DNA of 32,045 nt from Candidatus Kaiserbacteria bacterium CG10_big_fil_rev_8_21_14_0_10_45_20 (lineage in GTDB: Bacteria; Patescibacteriota; Minisyncoccia; Phycocordibacterales; Phycocordibacteraceae), in assembly GCA_002773335.1 (NCBI GenBank), contig PFBH01000001.1:61280-93324 (forward strand), in the 5' to 3' direction. This document shows positions 24,730 to 31,934 of the stretch, piece by piece (positions within the stretch are counted from its first letter, which is position 1; every line of letters starts with the position of its first letter). The translations under genes and the position numbers were made by a program. A model generated the notes under the pieces. That model was not told the origin of the DNA, did not search any database, and saw nothing but the letters and a program-made list of their open reading frames with translations.

Positions 24730-27615
24730 TTACTTTGCCGGGCCAAAAAACGAACTGATAGTGTTTGCAAGAGACTGCGCTCCGCGACTAAACGCGTCAA
24801 AAAATGCCTGTCGCACATTCTCAACAATGAGTGTTGTGATAGAGTCTGCATCTACCACGCGCAGTGAGCGAATCTTAAATCCCATAGAGTCGTTCTGTGC
24901 TGTCGATCCAAAAAAGATAATATTTTCGTCTGTTGGATGAAAGGCCGGGGTTCCCACTCGATACTGACCAACACCCACATCAACGATTTTCTTATGCGCC
25001 AAAGACCAGTTCACACCGTCGGTACTGGTAAATAAATCAATCGTACTTTGCGGTTCTGCACGCTCTGCCAAGATACGGTACGTCCCCTCTTTTAGGTTAT
25101 AGGTAACATCAACATTTGCAAAATGCCCATCAGTGCCATACGAGACACGTTCAATGGTGTCAACGTTAACCCCTGATTTCCCGAGATTGATTTTTACAAC
25201 ACCGCCGTGGATAGTGTTGTCATTTGCATACAATTCAACCTCACCTTTTCCATTTACTGTCGCAGAAGGAAGCCAGTGGTGTCGCAACAGTAATTTTGGT
25301 GTCGACCAATTAATGCCATTGTTTGCCCAAGATGTTGAGTAATACAAGTGGTTATTTCCCGCAACCAGACCGTCCTCTCCTTCTTCAACTCCGGTAAGGT
25401 ACATAATGTAGTATCCGCGCCCTGTGTTGTTAGAGTCAACGAGGCGTACTATAGACGGGTCATTTAAGTGGTTAAATCCTTTAGCGGTTGCGTCGATAAC
25501 AGTTCGTATATTAGAGCAGGTAGAGCCATCCTCAGAACAGTCGGCAACGTAAATATTATCGTGTCGTTGCCCTTTGTTCATCCACCCACCAAAGTACATT
25601 CGCATTCCATCGTTTCCAAAAATTAAATCGGCAGAATACACATTGAATCCGTTAATGACAATGTTTTGCTCTGGAGGTTTTGGTACTGTCGTATTTTGTG
25701 AATCCACAGTAATTTGTACCGTGTCGAGAACAGAAGAATTTCCAAAGTTGGATTGCCATATTAATTTTGCGTCATAAGTACCCGCGTTTCTGTATGTATG
25801 TAATCCTACCCATGATGCCGTACACGCAGATACACCGGAGAGATTTGGTTTACACAATATGCCCTGTTGTCCATCACCAAAATCTAACTGTACAGACCCA
25901 TCCGGTTGAGATACGCTCAAGAAACTTTCAAGGTTTGCAGTGAACGTAACTGCAAGCGGAGCACGTCCTGAAGTGGGACTCGCTGTAAGGTTTGCTTGCG
26001 GTAACTGCACAGATTTAATTTGAATAGACACTTCTGCTACTGCTATTTCTTCTGGGTAGAAAAGGCCACGACACCCAACCAACCACCGATACCTCGCAAA
26101 CCCACCAAAATCACGCCAGTCAGAGAGTGGGTACGGAACGAGCGTTGCTATACCCTCTGTTTGACCAGCCGAATACCCAAGGTGTTGCTCCCAATTAACA
26201 GAACCCTTCTCTGTAACTCTTATCGGCTGACTGCATACAAGCGCGTTTTTTGAATTCCACGTAAGGTTTACCGACTCTCCTGCGCTCACGGTAGACGGAG
26301 AGGCTGTGAGTGTCACTTGCGCTGATCGCTCAGGTATTGGATCCACAGCACCTCCATTACGAGTAAGAATACTTCGTATGACATCAATCGTTCTCTGGTC
26401 TGCGCCAAAGCTTTCAAGTAATCCAATGAGGCTTTTTAACCGAGCTTCAGATGTCTGTACGTGACCAGTTGAGCTTGATGAGTACCCTCGTAAAACCGCA
26501 TCAACGTCGTCAATAGCGCTCTGGGGAATACCGAAGCTTTGCATCAAGGCGACCAATGCTTGTATTTGAGATTCCGTTAGTATCGGCTGAACCTTCACTT
26601 CAACCACTGCAGACGATCCTTTTCCTAAATCATTGCTACATTCAATACGGTAAGAAAATGTTCCAAATGGCGAAACAACCATTGAGCCTACTTTTGGAAC
26701 TGAGACGTACGCACCCTCTTTATCTGCAAAATTTCCTATACAGGGATACGTAATGCTTGACCGCCACGTAATAGTTGAAGACTCTCCCCTCTTTATCTGA
26801 GACGGACTTGCCGACATTGTTATAAACGGATGAGGTGCTACCGGCGATAGGGGTCTAGTAGGCGGTGTCGTTACTGACGGAGGGATAAAGTTCGGGCTCG
26901 ATGGTGTGCCGTCTGACGGCTCTTGTTCAGAGCTGGCTATTGTAGGTATGTCTCTGGTCATCTCTTCTGCCAATACGCGACGAGTGGAAGGTCCAACCAG
27001 TCCGAATCCCGTCGTCTGCGGAGACCCATCGCTCACAACGCCGGTACGTGCTTGAAATTTTTGCACAGCCTCTTGCGTTACCGGACCAAAGTAGCCCGTT
27101 ACCTCGGGGTACGTATAGTCACCTTGATTTTTTAGAAATTCTTGTAAAAGTCGCACGTCGTCTCCCTTCGATCGCAGTGTCAGTGTTCTTGTTATGGGCA
27201 ACTCACTTGAGCGATACGACTGTGCTGAAACAGAGCTGACTGCAGAAGGCTCTACCACAGCAACGTTTGGAGTGCTCTCAACTGGTGCGCTGTTCGAACA
27301 GTACGCATTCATTGCTTTCCGTGTAGCAGGACCAACGGCGCCATACCCCGTTGTTGAAGGCGTACCAGTTGAAACGATACCAGTTCTTTTTTGAAAACGT
27401 TGTACTGCCTGTTGCGTAGAGAGGCCAAAGTAACCGGAAATTTGAGAGTCTGTGTAATCACCTGTTGACTGTAAAAATGATTGAAGGCTTGAGACGCTAC
27501 TGTCCCGCGCTCCGGGGTAAAGACTATTTTCTAACCTAACGCAGTCTGTTGCCACTGCAGACTGAAAAGAAAATAAGAGTAAAAATACAAACGCAAAATA
27601 AATAATTTTTTTCAT
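24730..27615 (-). CDS. Secreted multidomain protein: two PG-binding domains, Ig-like, PKD, glycosidase-like beta-propeller
   Basis: 961 residues from ATG 27615; the longer frame upstream lacks a sensible N-terminus. A signal peptide (MKKIIYFAFVFLLLFSFQSA) is followed by two PG_binding_1 domains (about 28-106 and 128-206), each ending in a TTGYG/TTGFG-VGP-TR motif. Then come an Ig-like segment (about 260-345), a repeated helical pair (QIQALVALMQSFGIP and RLKSLIGLLESFGAD, about 350-420), a second Ig-like domain, a PKD-type domain (SGRAPLAVTFTANL ... LDFGDG ... HTYRNAGTYDAKL) and a C-terminal 280-residue region with repeated blades (MRMYFGGWMN, LNDPSIVRL, GYYIMYLTG, NHLYYSTSW, ENIIFFGST) like GH43/GH32-clan five-bladed propellers. 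I infer a cell-wall-attached surface protein that may bind or cut a glycan; catalytic residues are not certain. Confidence 0.8.
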   Translation of the reverse strand: MKKIIYFAFVFLLLFSFQSAVATDCVRLENSLYPGARDSSVSSLQSFLQSTGDYTDSQISGYFGLSTQQAVQRFQKRTGIVSTGTPSTTGYGAVGPATRKAMNAYCSNSAPVESTPNVAVVEPSAVSSVSAQSYRSSELPITRTLTLRSKGDDVRLLQEFLKNQGDYTYPEVTGYFGPVTQEAVQKFQARTGVVSDGSPQTTGFGLVGPSTRRVLAEEMTRDIPTIASSEQEPSDGTPSSPNFIPPSVTTPPTRPLSPVAPHPFITMSASPSQIKRGESSTITWRSSITYPCIGNFADKEGAYVSVPKVGSMVVSPFGTFSYRIECSNDLGKGSSAVVEVKVQPILTESQIQALVALMQSFGIPQSAIDDVDAVLRGYSSSSTGHVQTSEARLKSLIGLLESFGADQRTIDVIRSILTRNGGAVDPIPERSAQVTLTASPSTVSAGESVNLTWNSKNALVCSQPIRVTEKGSVNWEQHLGYSAGQTEGIATLVPYPLSDWRDFGGFARYRWLVGCRGLFYPEEIAVAEVSIQIKSVQLPQANLTASPTSGRAPLAVTFTANLESFLSVSQPDGSVQLDFGDGQQGILCKPNLSGVSACTASWVGLHTYRNAGTYDAKLIWQSNFGNSSVLDTVQITVDSQNTTVPKPPEQNIVINGFNVYSADLIFGNDGMRMYFGGWMNKGQRHDNIYVADCSEDGSTCSNIRTVIDATAKGFNHLNDPSIVRLVDSNNTGRGYYIMYLTGVEEGEDGLVAGNNHLYYSTSWANNGINWSTPKLLLRHHWLPSATVNGKGEVELYANDNTIHGGVVKINLGKSGVNVDTIERVSYGTDGHFANVDVTYNLKEGTYRILAERAEPQSTIDLFTSTDGVNWSLAHKKIVDVGVGQYRVGTPAFHPTDENIIFFGSTAQNDSMGFKIRSLRVVDADSITTLIVENVRQAFFDAFSRGAQSLANTISSFFGPAK

Positions 27616-27705
27616 AAAAATAAGTGGAAAACCAAACCTTCCTAGTATGCCTACATAGTACACTCGTTTTTTGTAAGGCCATTGAGGTAATCCACTCCCC
27701 TTATA

Positions 27706-27821
27706 TTGCCATATACGCACCGTGGGTGTATTGTAGCCGACGCAGAAGCTGTTGCAGTATTGTCTCTGCTTCTGCTACAAGCCCGACGAAGGCTTTTATT
27801 TATTTTTTATCGAATACTTTT
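27706..27821 (+). promoter_or_regulatory. nhaD leader: promoter, hairpin and terminator-like stem
   Basis: A candidate promoter has TTGCCA (27706-27711, 5 of 6) and TATTGT (27729-27734, 4 of 6) spaced 17 bp apart. The predicted transcript starts near 27741 and opens with an 8-bp perfect stem (gcagaagc 27742-27749 with gcttctgc 27768-27775). Next comes a short AAGCC/GGCTT stem (27779-27783 / 27791-27795) followed by a T-rich stretch to 27809, resembling an intrinsic terminator 13 bp before ATG 27822. Such an order is typical of attenuation-type leaders. I cannot match it to a named riboswitch. Confidence 0.4.
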
Positions 27822-29135
27822 ATGTTACTTACCATTTCCGCAACAATACTGTTTGTGGTTGGATATATTCTTATAACGCTTGAGCATCGATACGAGCTCC
27901 ATAAAGCCCTCCCCGCCGCCGCGTTAGGTGCTTTTCTTTGGATACTTATTGCCATTGTCGACAGTCCACACCTTGAAGAATCTATGACTCATATGGGTTC
28001 AGAAATCTTTGGGCTTATTATGTTCCTCCTTGCTGCGATGGCGCTGGTAGAGATACTTACCCACTATAAACTTTTTGATCTTATTCGAGTAAAAATTCTC
28101 TCTCTTGGACTCCACGATCGAAAACAGCTTTGGGTAATGGGTGCGGTGACATTCTTCCTTTCACCAATCATCGATAACCTCACTGCAACCTTGGTGATAC
28201 TTGCGATCAGTACACGTTTCTTTGCTGGGGCAAACTTGGTGCGCGCCGCAGCAATAATTGTTATCTCTGCAAACGCTGGAGGCGCGTGGTCACCAATCGG
28301 TGACGTTACCACCATTATGTTGTGGTTAGCGGGCAAATTCACTGCTTTCGAGGTAATTGCGTGGGGTTTCCTTCCTTCGCTTGCACTTTTCTTTGTAAGT
28401 ACCTTTATGCTCACACGAGGTGTCTCTGAAGACGCTCATGATATTGAGGAAGAGAAAGTGGTGCTTCGCGCTTCAGAAAAAGCGGTCATCACGGTTGGTC
28501 TCCTTTCTTTCCTCTTTCCGGTTCTCGTGAGCCGTATTGGGTTGGAACCGTATTTCGGCCTCATCTTCGGACTCGGCTTGGTAGGTATGATGATCTCATT
28601 CTTTAAGCTCCGTGATTTAAAAAAGATACGAGAGAATGGTGACTCAAAAGAAAATCTTAATGGTATTGTTCCTACTCACCTTCACTCTGATATTGATAAG
28701 AGTTTAGCGAAAGTAGACTTAGGAAGTTTGATTTTCTTTGCGGGTATTCTTCTTGCCGTAGGTGCTCTTGAACACTTGGGAATTCTAGAAACTATTTCTC
28801 ACCTACTCTTAGGGCAAGATCCAACCTTTATGCGTTACTTCATCGGCAATGGTGCTCTCGGTCTCCTCTCAGCAGTTATGGACAACATCCCCCTTACCGC
28901 TGCCGCAATGAGTATCCTACACACAACTGACTCTGCCATCTGGGTGTTGCTCGCAATAACCGCAGGAACTGGTGGATCTCTACTTGCGATTGGTTCTGCT
29001 GCCGGTGTGGTTGCAATGGGTAAGGTAAAAGAGCTTACTTTCTTCCGCTACCTCAAAATTGCAACTCTTCCGGCAGCAGCGGGATACGTTGCCGCAGTGA
29101 CGGTGTGGTACATGCAGTATATGTTCTTTGGATAG
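27822..29135 (+). CDS. nhaD: NhaD-type Na+/H+ antiporter
   Basis: 437 residues from ATG 27822 (MLLTISATILFVVGYILI). An open frame extends upstream to 27624, but the added residues are Cys/Ser-rich and unlike a protein start, and they cover the leader. About 11-12 membrane helices are visible. Family signatures are SPIIDNLTATLVILAIS and SANAGGAWSPIGDVTTIMLW, the paired sequences of the NhaD/ArsB ion-transporter superfamily, plus AVMDNIPLTAAAMSIL in the second half as the inverted-repeat counterpart. NhaD exports Na+ (or Li+) in exchange for protons. Together with the ATP synthase and MscL in the window it points to active ion homeostasis. A possible attenuator leader precedes it and a bidirectional terminator follows. 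Confidence 0.93.
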   Translation: MLLTISATILFVVGYILITLEHRYELHKALPAAALGAFLWILIAIVDSPHLEESMTHMGSEIFGLIMFLLAAMALVEILTHYKLFDLIRVKILSLGLHDRKQLWVMGAVTFFLSPIIDNLTATLVILAISTRFFAGANLVRAAAIIVISANAGGAWSPIGDVTTIMLWLAGKFTAFEVIAWGFLPSLALFFVSTFMLTRGVSEDAHDIEEEKVVLRASEKAVITVGLLSFLFPVLVSRIGLEPYFGLIFGLGLVGMMISFFKLRDLKKIRENGDSKENLNGIVPTHLHSDIDKSLAKVDLGSLIFFAGILLAVGALEHLGILETISHLLLGQDPTFMRYFIGNGALGLLSAVMDNIPLTAAAMSILHTTDSAIWVLLAITAGTGGSLLAIGSAAGVVAMGKVKELTFFRYLKIATLPAAAGYVAAVTVWYMQYMFFG

Positions 29136-29264
29136 AAACGTACTTTAGCTTTTAAGCTCTAGGCTTTATTTGGTTTTTGGACTTCTGTGCTCTGTGTTTT
29201 ATTTGGACTCTGTTTCCTGTGCTTTGGCAGTTTTTCCTATCTAAGCACTGTCTTTTAGCTAACG

Positions 29265-29340
29265 CCTAATGTCCTAACAACTTAATCCTCCTAACCTCCT
29301 AATCCTCCCTAATAACCTAATTATTCGCCTAAGGTCCTAA
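29265..29340. repeat. CCTAA-rich low-complexity tract between nhaD and the PG-binding gene
   Basis: Eight copies of CCTAA occur in 76 bp (starting at 29265, 29273, 29290, 29298, 29308, 29316, 29328 and 29336) at irregular 8-17 bp spacing. It lies within the 280-bp non-coding stretch 29136-29415; the first half of that stretch is T-rich and shows no gene, and the end holds a terminator. Confidence 0.6.
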
Positions 29341-29357
29341 CAGGCTAGTGTATTAAC

Positions 29358-29389
29358 AAAAACCACCCCGTTTTCACGGGGTGGTTTTT
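29358..29389. terminator. Bidirectional intrinsic terminator between nhaD and the PG-binding/FN3 gene
   Basis: A perfect 13-bp stem (29358-29370 and 29377-29389, core accaccccg / cggggtggt) with a 6-nt loop ends in T-runs on both strands. It lies between two convergent genes and should stop transcription from both. Confidence 0.9.
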
Positions 29390-29415
29390 ATTTATTCCAA
29401 ACTAAACAATATTAG

Positions 29416-30126
29416 TTATTGAGCGGTACGGAATGTTTTTGGCCATGTCATTGTCATATTTCCCACATTATCAATACTTCGAACAATGTAGTAGTACGTT
29501 GTATCTGCTTGCAGGTTTGAGACCGTAACAGTGTGACTGTTTTGCAGACCACCGCTGTCAGTGGCAAGAGTTCCGCTTACATACGGTTTTTGGCGAGGTC
29601 CCGTAGCTTCGTTAAATTGAAGTGGCGTACTGCTCCAATACACTTGACCTTGTGTTGCCTCGTTACTTGTCCACGTAAACGTTGCGTTGGTGTTTGTGTG
29701 CTGAACACTAGGGATACTTAAAGTGGGTGAGGTGTCAAACGATGTTTGTGTTTCTCCTCCTCCAGACACCAGAAGGACGTTAATTCGTGCCATTGTCTTT
29801 GGCCCAACCCGACCATACCCTGTTGTGGCAGGTGTTCCTTGAGATACAATTCCCTGCTCTGCCTGAAACCTTTCTACTGCCGCCTTGGTAAGCTGTCCAT
29901 AGTACCCGGTAACGAGTCTTTCAGGATAGATGCTTATGTCTGTAGCTAAGTATGCCTGAAGCTCGGTCACCTCTGCACTACGGTCACCAATGTCTAACTG
30001 AGTCGTTATTGCGGCAAGTGCCTGCTGAGCCCCTAAAAACATAACGGCAAATACCGTAATCGCTATAAAGCCTGATAAGAGGCTCAAGTGCGAAGTGTTT
30101 GTTTGTAAATGTGTTGTTTTATTCAT
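29416..30126 (-). CDS. Secreted PG-binding / fibronectin-type III-like protein
   Basis: 236 residues. A long N-terminal region with one hydrophobic segment (about 18-38, ending AQQALA) is a probable signal peptide. A PG_binding_1 domain follows (about 42-118: RSAEVTELQAYLATD, VTGYYGQLTKAAVERFQAEQ, then TTGYGRVGPKT). The C-terminal 95 residues form an FN3 or purple-acid-phosphatase-N-like beta domain (ATFTWTSNEATQGQVYWSST ... LQADTTYYYIVRSIDNVGN). It shares the PG-binding signature with the 961-aa protein about 1.8 kb away, so both are probably held at the cell wall. No enzymatic domain is visible, so a binding or adhesion role is inferred. Confidence 0.85.
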   Translation of the reverse strand: MNKTTHLQTNTSHLSLLSGFIAITVFAVMFLGAQQALAAITTQLDIGDRSAEVTELQAYLATDISIYPERLVTGYYGQLTKAAVERFQAEQGIVSQGTPATTGYGRVGPKTMARINVLLVSGGGETQTSFDTSPTLSIPSVQHTNTNATFTWTSNEATQGQVYWSSTPLQFNEATGPRQKPYVSGTLATDSGGLQNSHTVTVSNLQADTTYYYIVRSIDNVGNMTMTWPKTFRTAQ

Positions 30127-30260
30127 GTATTTTTTATTAGTATGTACTGTTAAAGATTAGTTAGAGGTGTTCTGTGTAATTGCACTGTTTGGTTGTCTCT
30201 CTATATCTATAATGATGCCGACTCAACACCGATAGCATTACACTGTTTTAATACCGGCTC

Positions 30261-30830
30261 TCATTTTTTCTTTTTTAGCGTCATAATTTCTTTTTCCAGT
30301 TCTTCCATTTTGCTTTCCATTTTACCTGTCCGTTTTAGTAGTTTTGATTCTATCTGCTTTGTATGTGTTGCAAGCCTCTCTGCGATAGCCATCATTTCAG
30401 TAACGTCTTCCATCGCGAGAAGTATGATGGGCGGAAAGGTGGCGTCTTCTTTAATATAAATTTGCCGAGCATTCAAAATCATTACTTTATGACCAATGGT
30501 CGGAAAATTGTGAGCGACTTCAAACCCTTTAAAAAAAGTGTTTTTGGGTAAAATATCTTCTAGCAATTTTTTCAACGCGGGGATTTCCCACTGTCCATTA
30601 CCGAGGTTGTATATATTTTTCTTCTCTGTGTCTTTGGGATCAACCTGAAACGTCTGATAAAAAGAATCGTTTGCCGCCATAACGGTAAGGTCTTTATCCA
30701 GTATTAATATTGGTTCTCGCACCACGTCTGCAACCGTTCTAATGTAGGTCCAGCTCTTCTCCCAAAAGTGATCTATAAGCTCTGCGCCAATTGGTAAGGT
30801 TTTTCTTGTGCTCTTTTTATTTTTTTCCAT
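30261..30830 (-). CDS. PAS-domain protein with C-terminal coiled coil, no kinase
   Basis: 189 residues. The PAS core spans about 30-145 with VVREPILILDKDLTVMAAND, SFYQTFQVDPKDTE, YNLGNGQWEIPALKKLLEDI, GHKVMILNARQIYI and IILLAMEDVTE. This closely follows the PAS type found in CheB/CheR-associated sensor kinases ('V--PLLVLD-DL-V--AN--FY-TF-V'). After it comes a coiled coil (about 150-189) ending EKEIMTLKKKK; there is no histidine kinase, GGDEF or response regulator domain. It probably works as a small sensor or adaptor by dimerising. It is minus-strand and divergent from the ECF sigma gene across 286 bp, so the two might be functionally linked, but nothing in the sequence proves it. Confidence 0.85.
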   Translation of the reverse strand: MEKNKKSTRKTLPIGAELIDHFWEKSWTYIRTVADVVREPILILDKDLTVMAANDSFYQTFQVDPKDTEKKNIYNLGNGQWEIPALKKLLEDILPKNTFFKGFEVAHNFPTIGHKVMILNARQIYIKEDATFPPIILLAMEDVTEMMAIAERLATHTKQIESKLLKRTGKMESKMEELEKEIMTLKKKK

Positions 30831-30946
30831 AGTGTGGTTGCCGTTACAAAAGGCTTCTTATTACACAAAGGATTAAAAAGGTTGAAACCCTCAAAAAGTT
30901 AAGACTTTAGGCTCTTCACATTCAAAAAGTAAGGTTAACCTTGTGC

Positions 30947-30952
30947 TATACT
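30947..30952 (+). promoter_or_regulatory. Possible extended -10 element upstream of the ECF sigma gene
   Basis: TATACT at 30947-30952 is preceded by TGC, giving the extended -10 pattern TGnTATACT. No good -35 lies at the right distance. A start near 30959 would leave a leader of about 155 nt. The gap 30831-31116 otherwise contains only a 13-bp near-direct repeat (tcaaaaagt..., 30891 and 30922) and no convincing gene. Confidence 0.35.
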
Positions 30953-31078
30953 GAAGTAAGTAAACTTTCTCCAAAGAGGCAAAATGTAATACTGACGCAA
31001 TAAAATGAGTCCGGTGTTGATGTCTACCTACCGCTAAAAATATGCCTCCTTCGCAACATACCGCGATTTGGTTGTAAT

Positions 31079-31118
31079 GCTTATGTAATAGAGTGTCTCT
31101 GCGCACGGCTTATGTAAT
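31079..31118 (+). repeat. 11-bp direct repeat in front of the ECF sigma gene
   Basis: gcttatgtaat occurs at 31079-31089 and again at 31108-31118, 29 bp apart, the second copy overlapping the candidate ATG at 31117. The position suggests a regulatory site or a small duplication. Confidence 0.5.
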
Positions 31119-31638
31119 GTATATGACAACCAAAAAACAGGACGAACTACGAAAGGTGGTATTGACTCAGGCATACAACGATTACGCAAAAGGTATGAAT
31201 TCGTACGCCTTTTTCAAAAGCAGTAATCACGAAACGAGTGATGATTTGGTTCAAGATACATTTATGAAAACGTGGAGCTATCTCCTTAAAGGGGGGAAAA
31301 TTGACTTAATGAAGGCCTTTCTGTACCACGTTCTCAATCAGTTGATTATTGATGAGTACAGAAAACACAAGACAACCTCGCTCGATGTATTTATTGAGAA
31401 GGGGTACGAGCCAAGTTTCGACCGCTCAGAGAGCAACGTCAACGTCTTTGACGGTAAGGTGGCAATTCTTTTGATTGAAGCACTTCCAATAAAGTACAGG
31501 CGTGTTATGAAAATGCGCTACGCGCAAGGTCTCTCAATTAAAGAAATAGCCCTCATTACCGGGCAGTCAAAAAATACCGTTGCCGTACAGGCTCACCGAG
31601 GTCTTCTGAAGCTTAAATTACTATATAAAAATAAATAA
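31117..31638 (+). CDS. ECF-type RNA polymerase sigma factor (sigma-70 family)
   Basis: 173 residues from ATG 31117; ATG 31123 or GTG 31093 are alternatives. Region 2 is at about 40-95: ETSDDLVQDTFMKTWSYLLK, then AFLYHVLNQLIIDEYRKHKT, which matches the '-A-DL-Q-TF---W' core-binding and '-R-I--R------' -10-reading helices. Region 4 is at about 118-168: LPIKYRRVMKMRYAQGLSIK followed by the HTH EIALITGQSKNTVAVQAHRG. Regions 1 and 3 are absent, as in ECF sigmas. No anti-sigma factor is recognisable next to it, but the 43-aa membrane protein directly downstream is a possible partner or target. It would redirect RNA polymerase to a small stress or envelope regulon. Confidence 0.9.
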   Translation: MYMTTKKQDELRKVVLTQAYNDYAKGMNSYAFFKSSNHETSDDLVQDTFMKTWSYLLKGGKIDLMKAFLYHVLNQLIIDEYRKHKTTSLDVFIEKGYEPSFDRSESNVNVFDGKVAILLIEALPIKYRRVMKMRYAQGLSIKEIALITGQSKNTVAVQAHRGLLKLKLLYKNK

Positions 31639-31639
31639 T

Positions 31640-31771
31640 ATGCTGTGGACCATTATTGTAGTCTTGTTCGTACTCTGGATCCTCGGGTTCAGTTTTAACT
31701 TTGGAGGAAACCTTATTCATACCCTTCTCGTCATCGCGCTCGTTGTGTTTATTGTCCAATTTCTGACGTAA
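31640..31771 (+). CDS. 43-aa lmo0937-type small membrane protein
   Basis: From ATG 31640 to TAA 31769-31771, starting one base after the sigma stop. The peptide is almost entirely two hydrophobic helices: MLWTIIVVLFVLWILGFSFN, then a turn with GGNLIH, then a second helix LLVIALVVFIVQFL. This matches the small family known as lmo0937 (MLWTI-V-L--LWLLG ... GGLIH-LLVIA--V), which in other bacteria is often in stress or sigma-factor regulons. Function is not known. The 1-bp spacing and the terminator right after it make a two-gene operon with the ECF sigma factor. Confidence 0.85.
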   Translation: MLWTIIVVLFVLWILGFSFNFGGNLIHTLLVIALVVFIVQFLT

Positions 31772-31783
31772 AAAACATAAAAA

Positions 31784-31808
31784 CCTGTCGCGCCACAGGG
31801 GTGTTTTT
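31784..31808 (+). terminator. Terminator of the sigma/lmo0937 operon
   Basis: cctgt (31784-31788) and acagg (31795-31799) form a short stem with loop cgcgcc, followed by ggtg and a five-T run at 31804-31808. It starts 13 bp after the stop of the small membrane protein gene. Confidence 0.6.
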
Positions 31809-31830
31809 GTATGTCTTTGTGGTCACGAGT

Positions 31831-31872
31831 CGCTAAGTATAATTGTTCGCTTTGCTCCAATTCTACTAAGCG
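31831..31872. repeat. 15-bp imperfect hairpin in the gene-free 3' region
   Basis: Arms 31831-31845 (cgctaagtataattg) and 31858-31872 (caattctactaagcg) pair with two mismatches around a 12-nt loop. This is the first of two hairpins in the 31809-32045 region, which holds no gene I would accept. Confidence 0.6.
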
Positions 31873-31892
31873 CTCTCGACCCCGGCTCGGCT

Positions 31893-31926
31893 TTTTCTTT
31901 TTGTCAGAAACTCAACAAAAAGAAAA
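31893..31926. repeat. Perfect 12-bp T/A-rich hairpin
   Basis: ttttctttttgt (31893-31904) is perfectly complementary to acaaaaagaaaa (31915-31926) with a 10-nt loop. It lies just before the 57-bp tandem repeat. It might act as a weak terminator or mark the edge of the repeat element. Confidence 0.6.
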
Positions 31927-31934
31927 TATGCCTC

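Noticed and set aside
27624-27821. 66-residue N-terminal extension of NhaD
   Set aside because: The added residues are Cys/Ser/Arg-rich, unlike a membrane protein start, and they overlap a promoter-like and hairpin-rich leader. ATG 27822 gives a normal first helix.
30891-31106. 71-aa minus-strand frame between the PAS and sigma genes
   Set aside because: No recognisable domain, no start signal, and it occupies the probable promoter region of the sigma gene.
31815-31890. tRNA-like structure
   Set aside because: The region makes a single long hairpin. No cloverleaf, no T-loop consensus and no acceptor pairing on either strand.
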